From Bin25 sp026709415 (lineage in GTDB: Bacteria; Bacteroidota; Bacteroidia; Flavobacteriales; Flavobacteriaceae): a DNA stretch of 64,000 bases. Made by a program: the position numbers and the translations under genes. A model generated the notes under the pieces. It was not told where the DNA came from. It ran no database searches and saw nothing but the letters and a program-made list of their open reading frames with translations. Below, piece after piece: positions 44,376 to 54,803 of the stretch. The stretch spans positions 1,116,001-1,180,000 of the forward strand of contig OZ241330.1 in assembly GCA_965200045.1 (NCBI GenBank), written 5' to 3'. Positions within the stretch are counted from its first letter, which is position 1. The number at the start of each line of letters is the position of its first letter.

Positions 44376-45474
44376 TTAAATTGTGGTTTCATTTTGACCA
44401 TGCATCATTAAATAAGCTTTGAGAAAAGAATCGATATCTCCATTGAGAACCCCTTGGGTATCTGATGTTTCATGGTGGGTTCGAACATCTTTAACTAAAT
44501 GATACGGGTGCAGAACATAATTCCTTATTTGAGATCCCCATTCATTTTTTTTCTTGGATTGTTCTATTTCAGAACGAGCCGCATTTCTTTTATCTATTTC
44601 TATTTGATAAAGTTGTGATTTGAGTAATTGCATAGCCTTGTTTTTATTCTCTAACTGAGATCGGGTTTGAGAATTTTCAATCATAATCCCAGTCGGAAGG
44701 TGACGCAGTCGAACCGCTGTTTCAACTTTATTGACATTTTGTCCCCCCGCTCCACTAGATCGCATGGTTTCCCATGAAATATCGGAAGGGTTAATATCAA
44801 TGGTGATTTGATCGTCAACCAAAGGATAAACATATACTGAAGCAAAAGAGGTGTGTCTCTTGGCATTACTGTCAAATGGAGAGATACGAACCAATCGATG
44901 CACACCATTTTCGCTTTTTAACCATCCGAACGCATATTCGCCCCCAATTTCTAGGCTCACTTTTTTAATACCGGTAACATCACCAGGTAAAGAATTTAAT
45001 TCTTTTAAATCATAGCCTTTACTTTGAGCCCACATGAGATACATCCGTTGGAGCATCGCCACCCAATCACAACTTTCAGTCCCTCCAGAACCAGCCGTTA
45101 TTTGAAGTATGGCACTGAGATTATCCCCTTCCTTGGAAAGCATGTTTTTAAATTCCAATCTTTCTAGCAAATCATGGGAAGCATTAAAAATCGCATTAAT
45201 TTCTTGATGCGCTTCATCTTGTTCTATAAACTCGAATAAGACGTCGAGTTCATCAATTTTTTCTTGGAGTTGCTCGTATAAATCAACCCAAGTTTTTAAT
45301 TTTTGGATTTCTTTAAGAATTTGTTGACTTGCTTGAGGATTTTCCCAAAAATTGGGATCAAGCGTTTTTTCTTCTAAAGTTTGTATTTCAATTTTTTTGT
45401 CAGTCAAGTCAAAGATGTTGCCTTAAAGAATCAGCACGATTTTTTAAGGACTTGATATGTTCAAGTGTAATCAT
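44376..45474 (-). CDS. prfB: Peptide chain release factor 2, with programmed +1 frameshift
   Basis: Starts at an ATG at 45474; 21 codons lead to CTT TGA C, where ribosomes shift +1 and continue from GAC at 45410 to 44376, giving 365 residues, the normal RF2 length. The GGQ motif for peptide release (SSGAGGQNVNK) and the SPF stop-codon recognition motif (RISPFDSN) are both present. RF2 reads UGA and UAA, so the frameshift lets RF2 level control its own synthesis. Reading from the TTG at 45407 alone would lose the N-terminus. Confidence 0.96.
45409..45414 (-). promoter_or_regulatory. RF2 autoregulatory frameshift site
   Basis: CTT TGA followed by C on the minus strand, after 20 sense codons and the CTT. 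A Shine-Dalgarno-like AAGG lies 6 nt before CTT. Same slippery sequence as in E. coli prfB. Confidence 0.93.
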
Positions 45475-45660
45475 TGTCTTAGACGATGTATAAAAAGTTA
45501 GTGAATGAATACTTGCGTTTCTGTTTTTGAAAATAAACCATCAATAAACTATTATTGCAAATAGATCGCAAATATAGAGGCAAAACCATTGCCTAGCTTT
45601 GCTCTATGCATTATTTAAACTCATGATTTGTTTAAGTTTATAAAATACGAATGGAATCGA

Positions 45661-48093
45661 ATGATTTGTAGAATTTATTGCCTAATGGTTTTACTGATTC
45701 CACTAGGGTTAATGGCTCAATCAAAACAGATAAAAAAATCTGAAAGTCAAATCATCAACAATTCAGTAGCCTATAATGGATTTTTTGATTTTTACTACCT
45801 AGAAAATAGAGATGCTATTTATCTTGAAGTAAAGAATATCGAAAAGGAATTTCTTTATGTTTCATCACTGAGTCAAGGAATAGGATCTAATGACATTGGA
45901 CTGGATCGAGGACAATTAGGAGCCGATAGGGTGGTTTACTTTAAAAAAGCGGGTAATAAATTATTGCTTGTACAACCCAATATGACCTATCGAGCCATAA
46001 CTGACAATAGATTGGAAAAGCAATCGGTCCAAGAAGCCTTTGCTAAATCAGTGCTATATGGATTTCCTGTTGAAGAAGATTATGGATCGTCTTTTTTAAT
46101 CGATATCACCCCCTTTTTGATGCAAGATTCCCATGGAGTGGGTCAAAGATTATCAGAAACCGGACAAGGAAATTATCAACTCGATATAGCTCGGTCCGCC
46201 ATCGAATTATCACGTGTTAGGGCATTTCCTAAAAATGTTGAGTTTGATGTATTACAAACGTTTAAAGGCCAATCCAAAGGCGCCTGGATTCAATCGGTTA
46301 CGCCCCATCCTAATTGGGTGTCAGTCCATCAACATCATTCCTTTATAGAGTTGCCTGATTCAAATTTTGAACTTCGAGAATTTGATTCTAGAGCGGGTTC
46401 CATCCCGTTTATATTTTATGACTATGCCACTCCAGTACACCAGCCCACAAGCCAAAAATACATTATTCGTCATCGACTTGAAAAAAAGAATCCGGAACTA
46501 GAAACTTCTGAAGCGGTGGAACCCATTATATATTATTTGGACAATGGGGTTCCGGAACCTGTCCGCTCGGCTTTGATCGACGGAGCCAAGTGGTGGAACC
46601 AAGCGTTTGAAGCCATTGGGTTTCAAAATGCCTTTCAGGTTCAGATTCTTCCCGCTGATGCCGATCCTTTGGATGTCCGTTACAATGTCATTCAATGGGT
46701 TCACCGTTCAACCCGAGGTTGGAGCTATGGTGCCAGTGTGGTGGACCCTAGAACAGGTGAAATTATGAAAGGACATGTGAGTCTTGGAAGTCTCCGGGTG
46801 CGCCAAGATTACATGATTGCATTGGGTCTGACGCCAAATCCATTTGAAGAAAATTCGGATTTCAATCAAAAAGCACTGGAAATGGCTTTGGCTAGAATCC
46901 GTCAACTTTCGGCTCATGAAATTGGACATACACTTGGATTCGCTCATAATTTTGCTTCAAGCACTCGAAACAGATCTTCGGTGATGGATTATCCCCATCC
47001 CAAATTAAACTTAGTGGATAATCAAATAAGTCTAAAAGATGCCTATGATGATAAAATTGGCTATTGGGATCAGGTTTCTGTAGCCTATGCCTACAGTGAT
47101 TTTCCGGATGGTATCGATCATAAAAAAGCCCTCAATGACATACTAGAAGCAGCGATCAGTGATGGAGAAACATTCATTACCGATGCAGATGCTAGACCCT
47201 TGGGAGGAGCGCATCCGAAAGCTCATTTATGGGATAATGGATCTGATGTGATAGAAGAAACTGAAAAAATTCTCAGAATTAGAAACCTTGCACTACAAAA
47301 CTTCTCTTTGAATCATTTACGTGAAAATGAAAGTTACGCCTTACTTTCCGATCGATTGGTTCCCATCTATTTGATGCACCGTTATCAAGCCGAAGCGCTG
47401 GTGAAATTAATTGGCGGCGTTGATTATGATTATGGTGTCAAGGGAGCGATAGAATCACAAGCTCGTATAGTGGATCATGACACGCAAAGAAAAGCACTAG
47501 CCCTTTACCAAGAAATGCTATCACCACAAAACTTAATGATTCCTGAGCATTTGCGTCAGTATTTGTTACCCAGGCCTTACGGTTATCCCAACACAAGAGA
47601 AAATTTATTATCTCAAACTGGCGTTGTGTTTGATTATTTAGGCGCTGCCAATACATTAAGTGATCGGTTGATTCAGATGCTATTGCATCCGCAAAGAGCA
47701 TCAAGATTAGTACAACAAGTGGGATTAAATAAAGATCAATTGAGTTTAACAGAGCTTTTAGAAAGCCTAATTGAAATGACATTCCACTCTGAATTCAAAT
47801 CCATGCATGAAAAACAAATCAACCAAATGGTTCAGCAAAACCTACTCAAACACCTCATGAAATTAGGTAGCGATTCAGGTGTTTATGGACAAGTCAATGC
47901 GATCGTTTATGATCATTTGAAAGCCTTGAATCAACAACTTGAAAAAGATAATGTCATTGAATACAGCAATTATTATTCACACTCGATTGAATATTATTTT
48001 AAACATCTACAGGTTGTAACGGAATCTAAAAGCCAGCGCATACCCGATGGATCTCCTATCGGAACGATTTATTGTGACCATGAAATTTGGTAG
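45661..48093 (+). CDS. Exported zinc metalloprotease (DUF5117/DUF4953 type)
   Basis: 810 residues from the ATG at 45661, which starts a signal peptide (CRIYCLMVLLIPLGLMAQ); a TTG at 45628 is also open. Conserved early segments (FFDFYYLENRDAIYLEV, FLYVSSLSQGIGSNDIGLDRGQ) and the zinc site HEIGHTLGFAHNF at residues 419-431 are those of the large Bacteroidota/actinobacterial DUF5117-DUF4953 metalloproteases. The Met-turn-like SVMDYPHPK follows. A perfect -7 box TAGCTTTG lies at 45594-45601. Probably a periplasmic or outer-membrane protease; substrate unknown. It precedes ltaE by 3 bp. Confidence 0.9.
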   Translation: MICRIYCLMVLLIPLGLMAQSKQIKKSESQIINNSVAYNGFFDFYYLENRDAIYLEVKNIEKEFLYVSSLSQGIGSNDIGLDRGQLGADRVVYFKKAGNKLLLVQPNMTYRAITDNRLEKQSVQEAFAKSVLYGFPVEEDYGSSFLIDITPFLMQDSHGVGQRLSETGQGNYQLDIARSAIELSRVRAFPKNVEFDVLQTFKGQSKGAWIQSVTPHPNWVSVHQHHSFIELPDSNFELREFDSRAGSIPFIFYDYATPVHQPTSQKYIIRHRLEKKNPELETSEAVEPIIYYLDNGVPEPVRSALIDGAKWWNQAFEAIGFQNAFQVQILPADADPLDVRYNVIQWVHRSTRGWSYGASVVDPRTGEIMKGHVSLGSLRVRQDYMIALGLTPNPFEENSDFNQKALEMALARIRQLSAHEIGHTLGFAHNFASSTRNRSSVMDYPHPKLNLVDNQISLKDAYDDKIGYWDQVSVAYAYSDFPDGIDHKKALNDILEAAISDGETFITDADARPLGGAHPKAHLWDNGSDVIEETEKILRIRNLALQNFSLNHLRENESYALLSDRLVPIYLMHRYQAEALVKLIGGVDYDYGVKGAIESQARIVDHDTQRKALALYQEMLSPQNLMIPEHLRQYLLPRPYGYPNTRENLLSQTGVVFDYLGAANTLSDRLIQMLLHPQRASRLVQQVGLNKDQLSLTELLESLIEMTFHSEFKSMHEKQINQMVQQNLLKHLMKLGSDSGVYGQVNAIVYDHLKALNQQLEKDNVIEYSNYYSHSIEYYFKHLQVVTESKSQRIPDGSPIGTIYCDHEIW

Positions 48094-48096
48094 TTC

Positions 48097-49137
48097 GTGC
48101 AAATAAATCTAATCAGTGATACCGTAACAGTCCCTTCAAAGGGAATGCTTCAACACATGTTGGAAGCGAAGGTAGGTGATGATGTTTTCAAACAAGATCC
48201 CAGTATCATTTCTTTAGAGCAAAAAGTAGCTTCTATGTTTGGAAAAGAAAAGGGGATGTTTTTTCCTTCTGGAACCATGTCGAACCAAGTGGCCGTTGGC
48301 CTAAACACGAATCCTGGAGATCAATTAATCTGTGATGCACACACCCATATTTATCATTACGAAGCCGGGGGAGCTGCAGCCAATTGGGGTGTTTCCTGTC
48401 ATTTAATCCGTGGAGATAAAGGACGACTTAGAGCCTCACAAATTGAATCCAAAATCAATAACAAGTCATTTTATCATACCCCTCCAACTAAATTGGTTTG
48501 TATTGAAAACACTTGCAATAGAGCAGGAGGAACTTATTACAAATTTGAAGACCTCGTTGAAATCCAGGCCCTCTGCCAACAATATGATTTGCATTTACAC
48601 TTGGACGGCGCTAGAATTTGGAATGCCCTGGTGGAAACGAATCAAAAGCCTAAAGATTATGGAAAATTATTTGATACGATCAGTGTTTGTTTTAGCAAAG
48701 GTCTGGGAGCTCCGGTCGGCTCCATGCTACTTTTCGATGAAAGGGTTTATCAAAAAGCTTTACGATTAAGAACTCGATTGGGTGGCAATATGAGGCAATC
48801 TGGGTATTTAGCCGTTTGCGCCGATTATGCACTAGACAATCATTTTTATGATCTTAAAAATGATCATAAAAAAGCGAAGGAAATTGCCTTTTCGATAGCC
48901 TCTTGTTCGTTTGTCAATCATGTGGAATCACCCCAAACAAACATCATTATTTTTTCATTAAATCAAAGAATAGATGAATCAAAATTTGTTGATTGGCTTA
49001 TGAAAAAAAATATTCTTATCCTTTCTCTAGGAAAAGGACGATTAAGAATAGTCACTCACCGAGACTACACAGATCAACAACATGACCGATTTTTAAGCAT
49101 ATTAAAATCTTTTGATATCAAAGGGTTTTCATGCTAA
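48097..49137 (+). CDS. ltaE: Low-specificity threonine aldolase
   Basis: 346 residues from a GTG 3 bp after the previous stop. PLP-dependent fold I enzyme cleaving threonine or allo-threonine to glycine and acetaldehyde. Family sequence: INLISDTVTVPSKGM, VGDDVFKQDP, FFPSGTMSNQVA, HLHLDGARIWNA, SVCFSKGLGAPVGSML with the PLP Lys in SKGLGAP, then RLGGNMRQSG. It sits in a run of same-strand genes from the metalloprotease to the alpha-oxoamine synthase and ends inside an upstream extension of the peptidase frame. Confidence 0.94.
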   Translation: MQINLISDTVTVPSKGMLQHMLEAKVGDDVFKQDPSIISLEQKVASMFGKEKGMFFPSGTMSNQVAVGLNTNPGDQLICDAHTHIYHYEAGGAAANWGVSCHLIRGDKGRLRASQIESKINNKSFYHTPPTKLVCIENTCNRAGGTYYKFEDLVEIQALCQQYDLHLHLDGARIWNALVETNQKPKDYGKLFDTISVCFSKGLGAPVGSMLLFDERVYQKALRLRTRLGGNMRQSGYLAVCADYALDNHFYDLKNDHKKAKEIAFSIASCSFVNHVESPQTNIIIFSLNQRIDESKFVDWLMKKNILILSLGKGRLRIVTHRDYTDQQHDRFLSILKSFDIKGFSC

Positions 49138-49162
49138 GAAGTATAGAAAAAAAATAAAACGA

Positions 49163-51235
49163 ATGTCACTATTTGATTTTTCAGTCAACCCTCCAAAACC
49201 TAAAAAAATCCCAAAAGAATTAACCATACATGGTCACTCCCGAATGGATGATTATTACTGGTTAAAAGAGCGTGATAATCCCCAAGTATTGGAGTACTTA
49301 AAAAGGGAAGATGACTATTATAAAAAGGTGACCAAGAAAATATCCAATAATGCAGGTTTATTGTTTGAAGAGTTGAAATCTCGTATCAAACAAGAGGATT
49401 CATCAGTTCCTTATTTTTTCAATGGTTATTGGTATATCACTCGATTTGAAAAAGAAAAGCAGTATCCCATATTTGCTAGAAGAAAAGATACGATGGAACA
49501 TATAGAAGAAATCTTGTTTGACTGTAATGAATTAGCTCAAGGCCACTCCTATTTCGATTTGAGATCGTTTTCGATAAGCCCAGATAATACGAAAGCCGCC
49601 TTCGGCACGGATACCAAAGGGAGGCGATTGTATCAAATACAGATTAAAGATTTAAACACGGGGGAGATATTGCCCTTTAAAGTAGAGAACACCAATGGTC
49701 GGGGAGTATGGGCAAAAGATAACAAACACATTTTCTATACTGAAAAAGATGAAGAGACGCTGCGGGCTCAGGAAGTTTTTCGCTCCAATATTGAATTACC
49801 TCATGAGAAACCTCATTCAGTCTATTTTGAAAAAGATGAAGCGTTTTCTCTTTTTTGTAGCAGTACAAAATCTCGGGATTATATTTTGATTTCTTCGACA
49901 AGCACATTGACGACAGAGCATCGGTTTATAAAATCAGATAAACCACTTGGAGATTTTGAATTGATTCAGGCCCGGGATCGTGGATTGGAATATTTTGTAT
50001 CGCAATACAAAGAACACTTCTATATTCTGACCAATGCAGATGGCGCTAAAAATTTTAAAGTGGTTAAAACAAACATTGCACACCCTTCTAAACCGAATTG
50101 GGAAGTGGTTATCCCACATCGTCATAATACACTATTGGAAGATATTGATTTATTTAAAGACTATATAGTTATCACAGAAAGAAGAACTGGCTTGTCAAAA
50201 ATCCGAATTAAGCGTTGGGATGAATCTGAAGATTTTTACATTCCGATCAAAGGCGAAACTTATTGTCTTTATACGGGCTTCAACCCGCAATTTGATAGTC
50301 AAAAATTGAGATATGGATACACCTCTATGGCCACTCCCAATTCAATATTTGAATTTGATATGGTTAGTAAAACAACCGAGTTGCTCAAACAGACTCAAGT
50401 ATTAGATAAAGAGTTTAACCCTTTGAATTACATAGAGGAAAGACAATGGGCCGTCGCAAGAGATGGTACAAAAGTTCCCATATCAATGGTGTATCATAAA
50501 AATACCAAAAGAGACCGTTCCACCCCATTAGTTTTATACGCTTATGGGGCCTATGGCCATACCATCGATCCAGGTTTTTCCACCAATCGATTGACTTTAT
50601 TGGACCGAGGATTTGTGTTTGCGATTGCTCACGTGCGTGGCGGGGAATATTTGGGTAGAAAATGGTATGAGACTGGAAAACTCTTATTAAAGAAAAACAC
50701 GTTTTATGATTTTATCGACTGCTCTCAATTTTTGATTGATAAAAATTATACCTCAGCTGATCATCTGTATGCTTGTGGAGGATCTGCTGGTGGTCTATTG
50801 GTAGGGGCTATTATCAATGAAGCTCCAGAACTGTATAAGGGGGCCATAGCATCCGTTCCATTTGTCGATGTGGTGACCACAATGTTAGATGAAACCATTC
50901 CCCTAACGACCTCAGAATACGATGAGTGGGGAAATCCCAATGATGAATTATTTTATGAGTATATACTTTCTTATTCACCATATGATAATGTGAAGCCACA
51001 GAATTATCCTCATTTGTATGTTACCACGGGATTACATGATTCTCAAGTTCAATATTGGGAGCCCGTAAAATGGGTGGTGAAAATCCGGGAAAATCAAACG
51101 GGAAATCATTTGGTTTTATTGGACATCAACTTTTCTTCCGGACATGGGGGTGCTTCTGGCAGGTTCAATATTTTAAAAGAAATAGCTAGGCAGTATAACT
51201 TTATCTTAAACTTAGAAAACAAAGAAATAGCTTGA
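49163..51235 (+). CDS. Prolyl oligopeptidase-family serine protease (oligopeptidase B-like)
   Basis: 690 residues from the ATG at 49163 (MSLFDFSVNPPKPKKIPKEL). The family start HSRMDDYYWLKERDNPQVLEYL is followed by a seven-bladed propeller and a C-terminal alpha/beta hydrolase. Ser nucleophile is in CGGSAGGLLVG, Asp in TTGLHDSQVQYWEP, and His in SSGHGGASGR. The catalytic part also has RGGEYLGRKWYE, typical of oligopeptidase B, which cuts short peptides after basic residues. No signal peptide, so it acts in the cytoplasm. Confidence 0.93.
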   Translation: MSLFDFSVNPPKPKKIPKELTIHGHSRMDDYYWLKERDNPQVLEYLKREDDYYKKVTKKISNNAGLLFEELKSRIKQEDSSVPYFFNGYWYITRFEKEKQYPIFARRKDTMEHIEEILFDCNELAQGHSYFDLRSFSISPDNTKAAFGTDTKGRRLYQIQIKDLNTGEILPFKVENTNGRGVWAKDNKHIFYTEKDEETLRAQEVFRSNIELPHEKPHSVYFEKDEAFSLFCSSTKSRDYILISSTSTLTTEHRFIKSDKPLGDFELIQARDRGLEYFVSQYKEHFYILTNADGAKNFKVVKTNIAHPSKPNWEVVIPHRHNTLLEDIDLFKDYIVITERRTGLSKIRIKRWDESEDFYIPIKGETYCLYTGFNPQFDSQKLRYGYTSMATPNSIFEFDMVSKTTELLKQTQVLDKEFNPLNYIEERQWAVARDGTKVPISMVYHKNTKRDRSTPLVLYAYGAYGHTIDPGFSTNRLTLLDRGFVFAIAHVRGGEYLGRKWYETGKLLLKKNTFYDFIDCSQFLIDKNYTSADHLYACGGSAGGLLVGAIINEAPELYKGAIASVPFVDVVTTMLDETIPLTTSEYDEWGNPNDELFYEYILSYSPYDNVKPQNYPHLYVTTGLHDSQVQYWEPVKWVVKIRENQTGNHLVLLDINFSSGHGGASGRFNILKEIARQYNFILNLENKEIA

Positions 51236-51322
51236 ACCAATCAAACAGCCTAATTTGTTATTGAAGATAAAGATTTTAGTGTTCTACTTTTGTGCTCCCA
51301 ATTTTTGTGTTTTTATCTTTAG

Positions 51323-52339
51323 ATGCCACCGGTTAGAAGTCCAATGAATAGTATCGTTGATTTAATTGGCGACACCCCATTGATTAAACTTTCAAAATCG
51401 GTAGAACCTCTTGATGGAAGTTATTATGCCAAATGGGAAGGGGCGAATCCGGGACACTCGATAAAGGACAGGATAGCTTTGTACATTATCGAAAAAGCTG
51501 AAAAAATGGGCCTATTAAAACCAGGTTCGACCATCGTTGAAACCACATCAGGTAATACGGGTTTTAGTTTGGCAATGATCGCTATCAAAAAAGGATATCG
51601 ATGTGTTTTAGCCGTCAATTCTAAGGCATCAGAAGACAAGATTAATATGTTACGTGCCATGAATGCGTTGGTGTGGGTGTGTCCTGCCAAAGTTTCTGCT
51701 GGAGATCCCAATTCTTACTACAATGTGGCGAAACATTTGACAAAAAAATTCAAAGATGCCATCTACATCAATCAATATTTTAATGATTTGAATGTTGAAG
51801 CACACTACAAAACGACCGGCCCAGAAATTTGGAATCAAACTGCAGGAAAGATTACTCATTTGATTGCCTCAAGTGGCACTGGTGGAACGATATCTGGAGT
51901 TGGAAAATATTTAAAAGAAAAAAACCCGAATATCAAAGTCATCGGCGTAGATGCCTATGGTTCTGTTTTAAAAAAGTATCACGAAACAGGTGAAATTGAT
52001 CCCAATGAAATCTATTATTACCGCATCGAAGGAATGGGAAAAAACCTTATTCCATCGGCCACCAAATTTCAATACATTGATAAGTATATCAAAGTAGATG
52101 ATGAAAATAGTGCTTATAAAAGTAGGCTAATATCCAGTTCGGAAGGAATCTTTGTTGGGTATACTTCAGGGGGGGTCTTACAAGCTGCTTATCAGTTGGA
52201 CTTGGATGATGAATTTAAACCGAATAGTTGTGTGGTTTTAATTTTTCCTGATCATGGTTCGAGATACATCACGAGAATTTATTCTAATCAATGGATGAGA
52301 CAACAAGGATTTGGCCAAAAAGAAGGAAAAATTAATTAA
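51323..52339 (+). CDS. Cysteine synthase / cystathionine beta-synthase-like PLP enzyme
   Basis: 338 residues; an internal ATG at 51344 (MNSIVDLIGDTPLIKL) could also be the start. Fold II PLP enzyme: the Lys is in GHSIKDRIALY, the substrate-binding loop is TSGNTGFSLA, and SSGTGGTISGVGKYL is the phosphate-binding glycine loop. SEGIFVGYTSGG follows. It lacks C-terminal CBS domains. It could make cysteine from O-acetylserine or form cystathionine; these cannot be separated by sight. It is followed 36 bp later by the alpha-oxoamine synthase gene. Confidence 0.9.
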   Translation: MPPVRSPMNSIVDLIGDTPLIKLSKSVEPLDGSYYAKWEGANPGHSIKDRIALYIIEKAEKMGLLKPGSTIVETTSGNTGFSLAMIAIKKGYRCVLAVNSKASEDKINMLRAMNALVWVCPAKVSAGDPNSYYNVAKHLTKKFKDAIYINQYFNDLNVEAHYKTTGPEIWNQTAGKITHLIASSGTGGTISGVGKYLKEKNPNIKVIGVDAYGSVLKKYHETGEIDPNEIYYYRIEGMGKNLIPSATKFQYIDKYIKVDDENSAYKSRLISSSEGIFVGYTSGGVLQAAYQLDLDDEFKPNSCVVLIFPDHGSRYITRIYSNQWMRQQGFGQKEGKIN

Positions 52340-52375
52340 AAAACAAATATATTTATTGATAAACTGTATATCGCA

Positions 52376-53650
52376 ATGAAAGACTTATTTGAAAAAAGGA
52401 TAAAAAATATGGGTCCACTTGGAATGTACAAAGACATAGCGGAAGGGTTTTTTATTTTCCCCAAATTAACTGGCCAAGTAGGAAATCGGATGCATTTTAA
52501 TGGAAGAGAGGTCATCACTTGGAGTGTTAATAATTATTTGGGATTGGCTAACCATCCTGAGGTTCGAAAAGCTGATGCAGATGCTGCTAAAAAATATGGA
52601 TCCGCTTATCCGATGGGAGCTAGAATGATGTCAGGACAAACCGAATTACATGAAAAACTTGAACAACAGTTAGCTGACTTTGTTGAAAAAGAAGCGGCTT
52701 ATTTGCTCAATTTTGGTTACCAAGGCGTGATTTCAATCATTGATGCTTTGGTTGACAAAGATGATGTGATCGTATATGATGTGGATAGTCATGCGTGTAT
52801 TGTCGATGGGGTTCGATTGCATCCAGGAAAAAGATTTGCTTTTCGACATAATAACCCTGAAAGTTTAGAAATAAACCTTCAAAGGGCAACCAAAGTTTCC
52901 AAGCAAACTGGAGGTGGCATCTTAGTGATATCTGAAGGCGTCTTTGGGATGCGCGGAACGCAGGGAATTATTAAAGAAATCGTGGCATTAAAGGAGAAAT
53001 TTAACTTTAGATTTTTTGTCGATGATGCTCATGGATTTGGTGTATTAGGAAAAAATGGGATGGGAACCGGTTCTGAACAAAGGGTTCAAAATAACATTGA
53101 TCTTTATTTTTCAACGTTTGCCAAGGCAATGGCGGCTACAGGTGCGTTTGTTGCCGGAGATAAAAACATAATCGATTATTTACGATACAATATGAGATCT
53201 CAAATCTTCGCCAAATCATTGCAAATGGTTTTAGTAGAAGGTGCTATGAAGAGATTGGAGCTTTTGAGTAAAGACGATGATTTGAGAAATCGACTGTGGG
53301 TTAATGTTCATTCATTACAGAATGGTTTAAAAAAACATGGCTTTGATATCGGAACTACAGCGAGTTGTATTACACCGGTTTTCTTGAGTGGCTCTTTGGT
53401 CGAGGTGGTTCTTTTAACAAAAGAATTAAGAGAAGAATACGGAATTTTTTGTTCAATGGTCATTTACCCTGTAGTACCAAAGGATATGGTATTACTCCGA
53501 TTAATTCCTACAGCGGTTCACTCGCAACAAGATATCGATATGACAATACAAGCTTTTGTTGATGTCCGTGCTAAGCTCAACGCTGGAGGATATAAAAAAA
53601 GTTTGAGTCACTTACTTCAGCGATTGCAAGCCGTAAATTCACCGAGATAA
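52376..53650 (+). CDS. Alpha-oxoamine synthase family PLP enzyme (KBL/serine palmitoyltransferase-like)
   Basis: 424 residues. Fold I PLP enzyme condensing an amino acid with an acyl-CoA. Motifs: WSVNNYLGLANHPEV, YPMGARMMSGQTELHEKLE, FVDDAHGFGVLGKNG and STFAKAMAATGAFVAG, whose Lys binds PLP. Members make 2-amino-3-ketobutyrate, KAPA, aminolevulinate or 3-ketosphinganine. In Bacteroidota a serine palmitoyltransferase for sphingolipids is frequent, but this sequence could also be a KBL; neighbouring threonine aldolase gives a weak hint to threonine/glycine metabolism. Substrate unresolved. Confidence 0.88.
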   Translation: MKDLFEKRIKNMGPLGMYKDIAEGFFIFPKLTGQVGNRMHFNGREVITWSVNNYLGLANHPEVRKADADAAKKYGSAYPMGARMMSGQTELHEKLEQQLADFVEKEAAYLLNFGYQGVISIIDALVDKDDVIVYDVDSHACIVDGVRLHPGKRFAFRHNNPESLEINLQRATKVSKQTGGGILVISEGVFGMRGTQGIIKEIVALKEKFNFRFFVDDAHGFGVLGKNGMGTGSEQRVQNNIDLYFSTFAKAMAATGAFVAGDKNIIDYLRYNMRSQIFAKSLQMVLVEGAMKRLELLSKDDDLRNRLWVNVHSLQNGLKKHGFDIGTTASCITPVFLSGSLVEVVLLTKELREEYGIFCSMVIYPVVPKDMVLLRLIPTAVHSQQDIDMTIQAFVDVRAKLNAGGYKKSLSHLLQRLQAVNSPR

Positions 53651-53836
53651 GTCTTCAAAATGGTTATTTGGATTGAGGATAATCCTGTTGCCTTGGATAG
53701 TTGAACAGGGCAACCAATATTCTCGAAAATCAATAAAAGTCATGCTACCATCGGTTATTGCTTTCTACCAATCGTTCGAATGGGGTTGTTTTTAGTTGTG
53801 CCATTGACAAGTTAGTGTGTGATTCTCCATAAAACA

Positions 53837-54712
53837 TTATAGACTGATATTGTTTTCAAGGGTTTGTTTTCTATAGTCTAAAGGAACAATCCCTTTGGTT
53901 TTTTTGAATTGTCTACTGAAATGAGAAATATTTTCATAACCACATTCATATCCAACCTGTGTGATGTTTAGATTATTTTCTAATATCAATTTACAAGCAT
54001 AACCGATCCTAATCTCCCGAATGAAATCAAAATAGGTCTTTCCGGTACTCTTTTTAAAAAATCGACAAAATGAGGATTTACTCATGTGTATTAGCTCTGA
54101 AACTTCTTTCAAGCATATCTTATTTCTAAAATTAGTCATGGCATACTCAATGGTCACGTTGATTTTTTTAGCGTTCTTTTTATTGAAGAAATTGACAAAA
54201 CCTTCACTGGATAGTTTTTTTATGTTTTTGATTTTTGACAAATTATCTAAAACATTAAGTAGGCCCAATATTCGATTGAACTCCTTATGTTCAATTAAAT
54301 CAATGATTTTATTAATTAAAGGAGATCGTTCATCAATTGTAAAAGCCGTGCCAAATCTTGAGTTATCTAAAAGACGTTTTATCCTTGTTGCTTCGGGACA
54401 GTTGAAAATCTTATCCCCCAAAAAACTTTCCGTGAAGTGAATCACACATGCAAAAGATTCTTCAGAAAATGGGCAATCGGTTTCAAATTCTTTCCAAAAA
54501 TGCGGTAAATTCGGTCCAACCAGAACGAGTTCTCGATTATCAAAATTGGAAATATTATCACCCATATACCTTGTCCCTTTACTGTTCATGATTAAGATTA
54601 ACTCGTATTCGGGATGATAGTGCCACGGGGTTTCAAAAGCGGGAGGAGTTTCAAGTGAAGAGGAATAAGTCAAAGATTCAGAAAGCGTAATTTTTTTGTA
54701 TACAGGCTTCAT
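53837..54712 (-). CDS. AraC-family transcriptional regulator
   Basis: 291 residues from the ATG at 54712 (MKPVYKKITLSE); a TTG at 54730 is less likely. The N-terminal cupin domain holds the ligand-binding pattern HYHPEYELILIMNSKGTRYMGD. The C-terminal 100 residues are two HTH motifs: CLKEVSELIHMSKSSFCRFFKKSTGKTYFDFIREIRI and ITQVGYECGYENISHFSRQFKKTKGIVPLDYR. It is divergent from the sugar-acid operon, which it probably controls in response to a sugar. A palindrome lies in the shared region. Confidence 0.93.
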   Translation of the reverse strand: MKPVYKKITLSESLTYSSSLETPPAFETPWHYHPEYELILIMNSKGTRYMGDNISNFDNRELVLVGPNLPHFWKEFETDCPFSEESFACVIHFTESFLGDKIFNCPEATRIKRLLDNSRFGTAFTIDERSPLINKIIDLIEHKEFNRILGLLNVLDNLSKIKNIKKLSSEGFVNFFNKKNAKKINVTIEYAMTNFRNKICLKEVSELIHMSKSSFCRFFKKSTGKTYFDFIREIRIGYACKLILENNLNITQVGYECGYENISHFSRQFKKTKGIVPLDYRKQTLENNISL

Positions 54713-54727
54713 ATTAGCACATTCTGT

Positions 54728-54747
54728 CAATTATGTCACTATAATTG
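54728..54747. promoter_or_regulatory. Candidate operator palindrome
   Basis: CAATTAT, 6-nt spacer, ATAATTG between the AraC-type regulator and the dehydrogenase gene. TGTCAA occurs here and twice more near 54810-54822. A regulator site is plausible; AraC proteins often bind direct rather than inverted repeats, so confidence is limited. Confidence 0.4.
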
Positions 54748-54803
54748 TCAATAAAGTACCAAGATAAGTAAATATCGTAATGAATTATCCTATGGACGAA
54801 ACT

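Noticed and set aside
45405..45407. TTG as the start of prfB
   Set aside because: It lies directly after a classic CTT TGA C frameshift site, and using it would drop 22 N-terminal residues normal for RF2.
54084..54440. 118-residue plus-strand open frame
   Set aside because: Antisense shadow of the AraC regulator gene.
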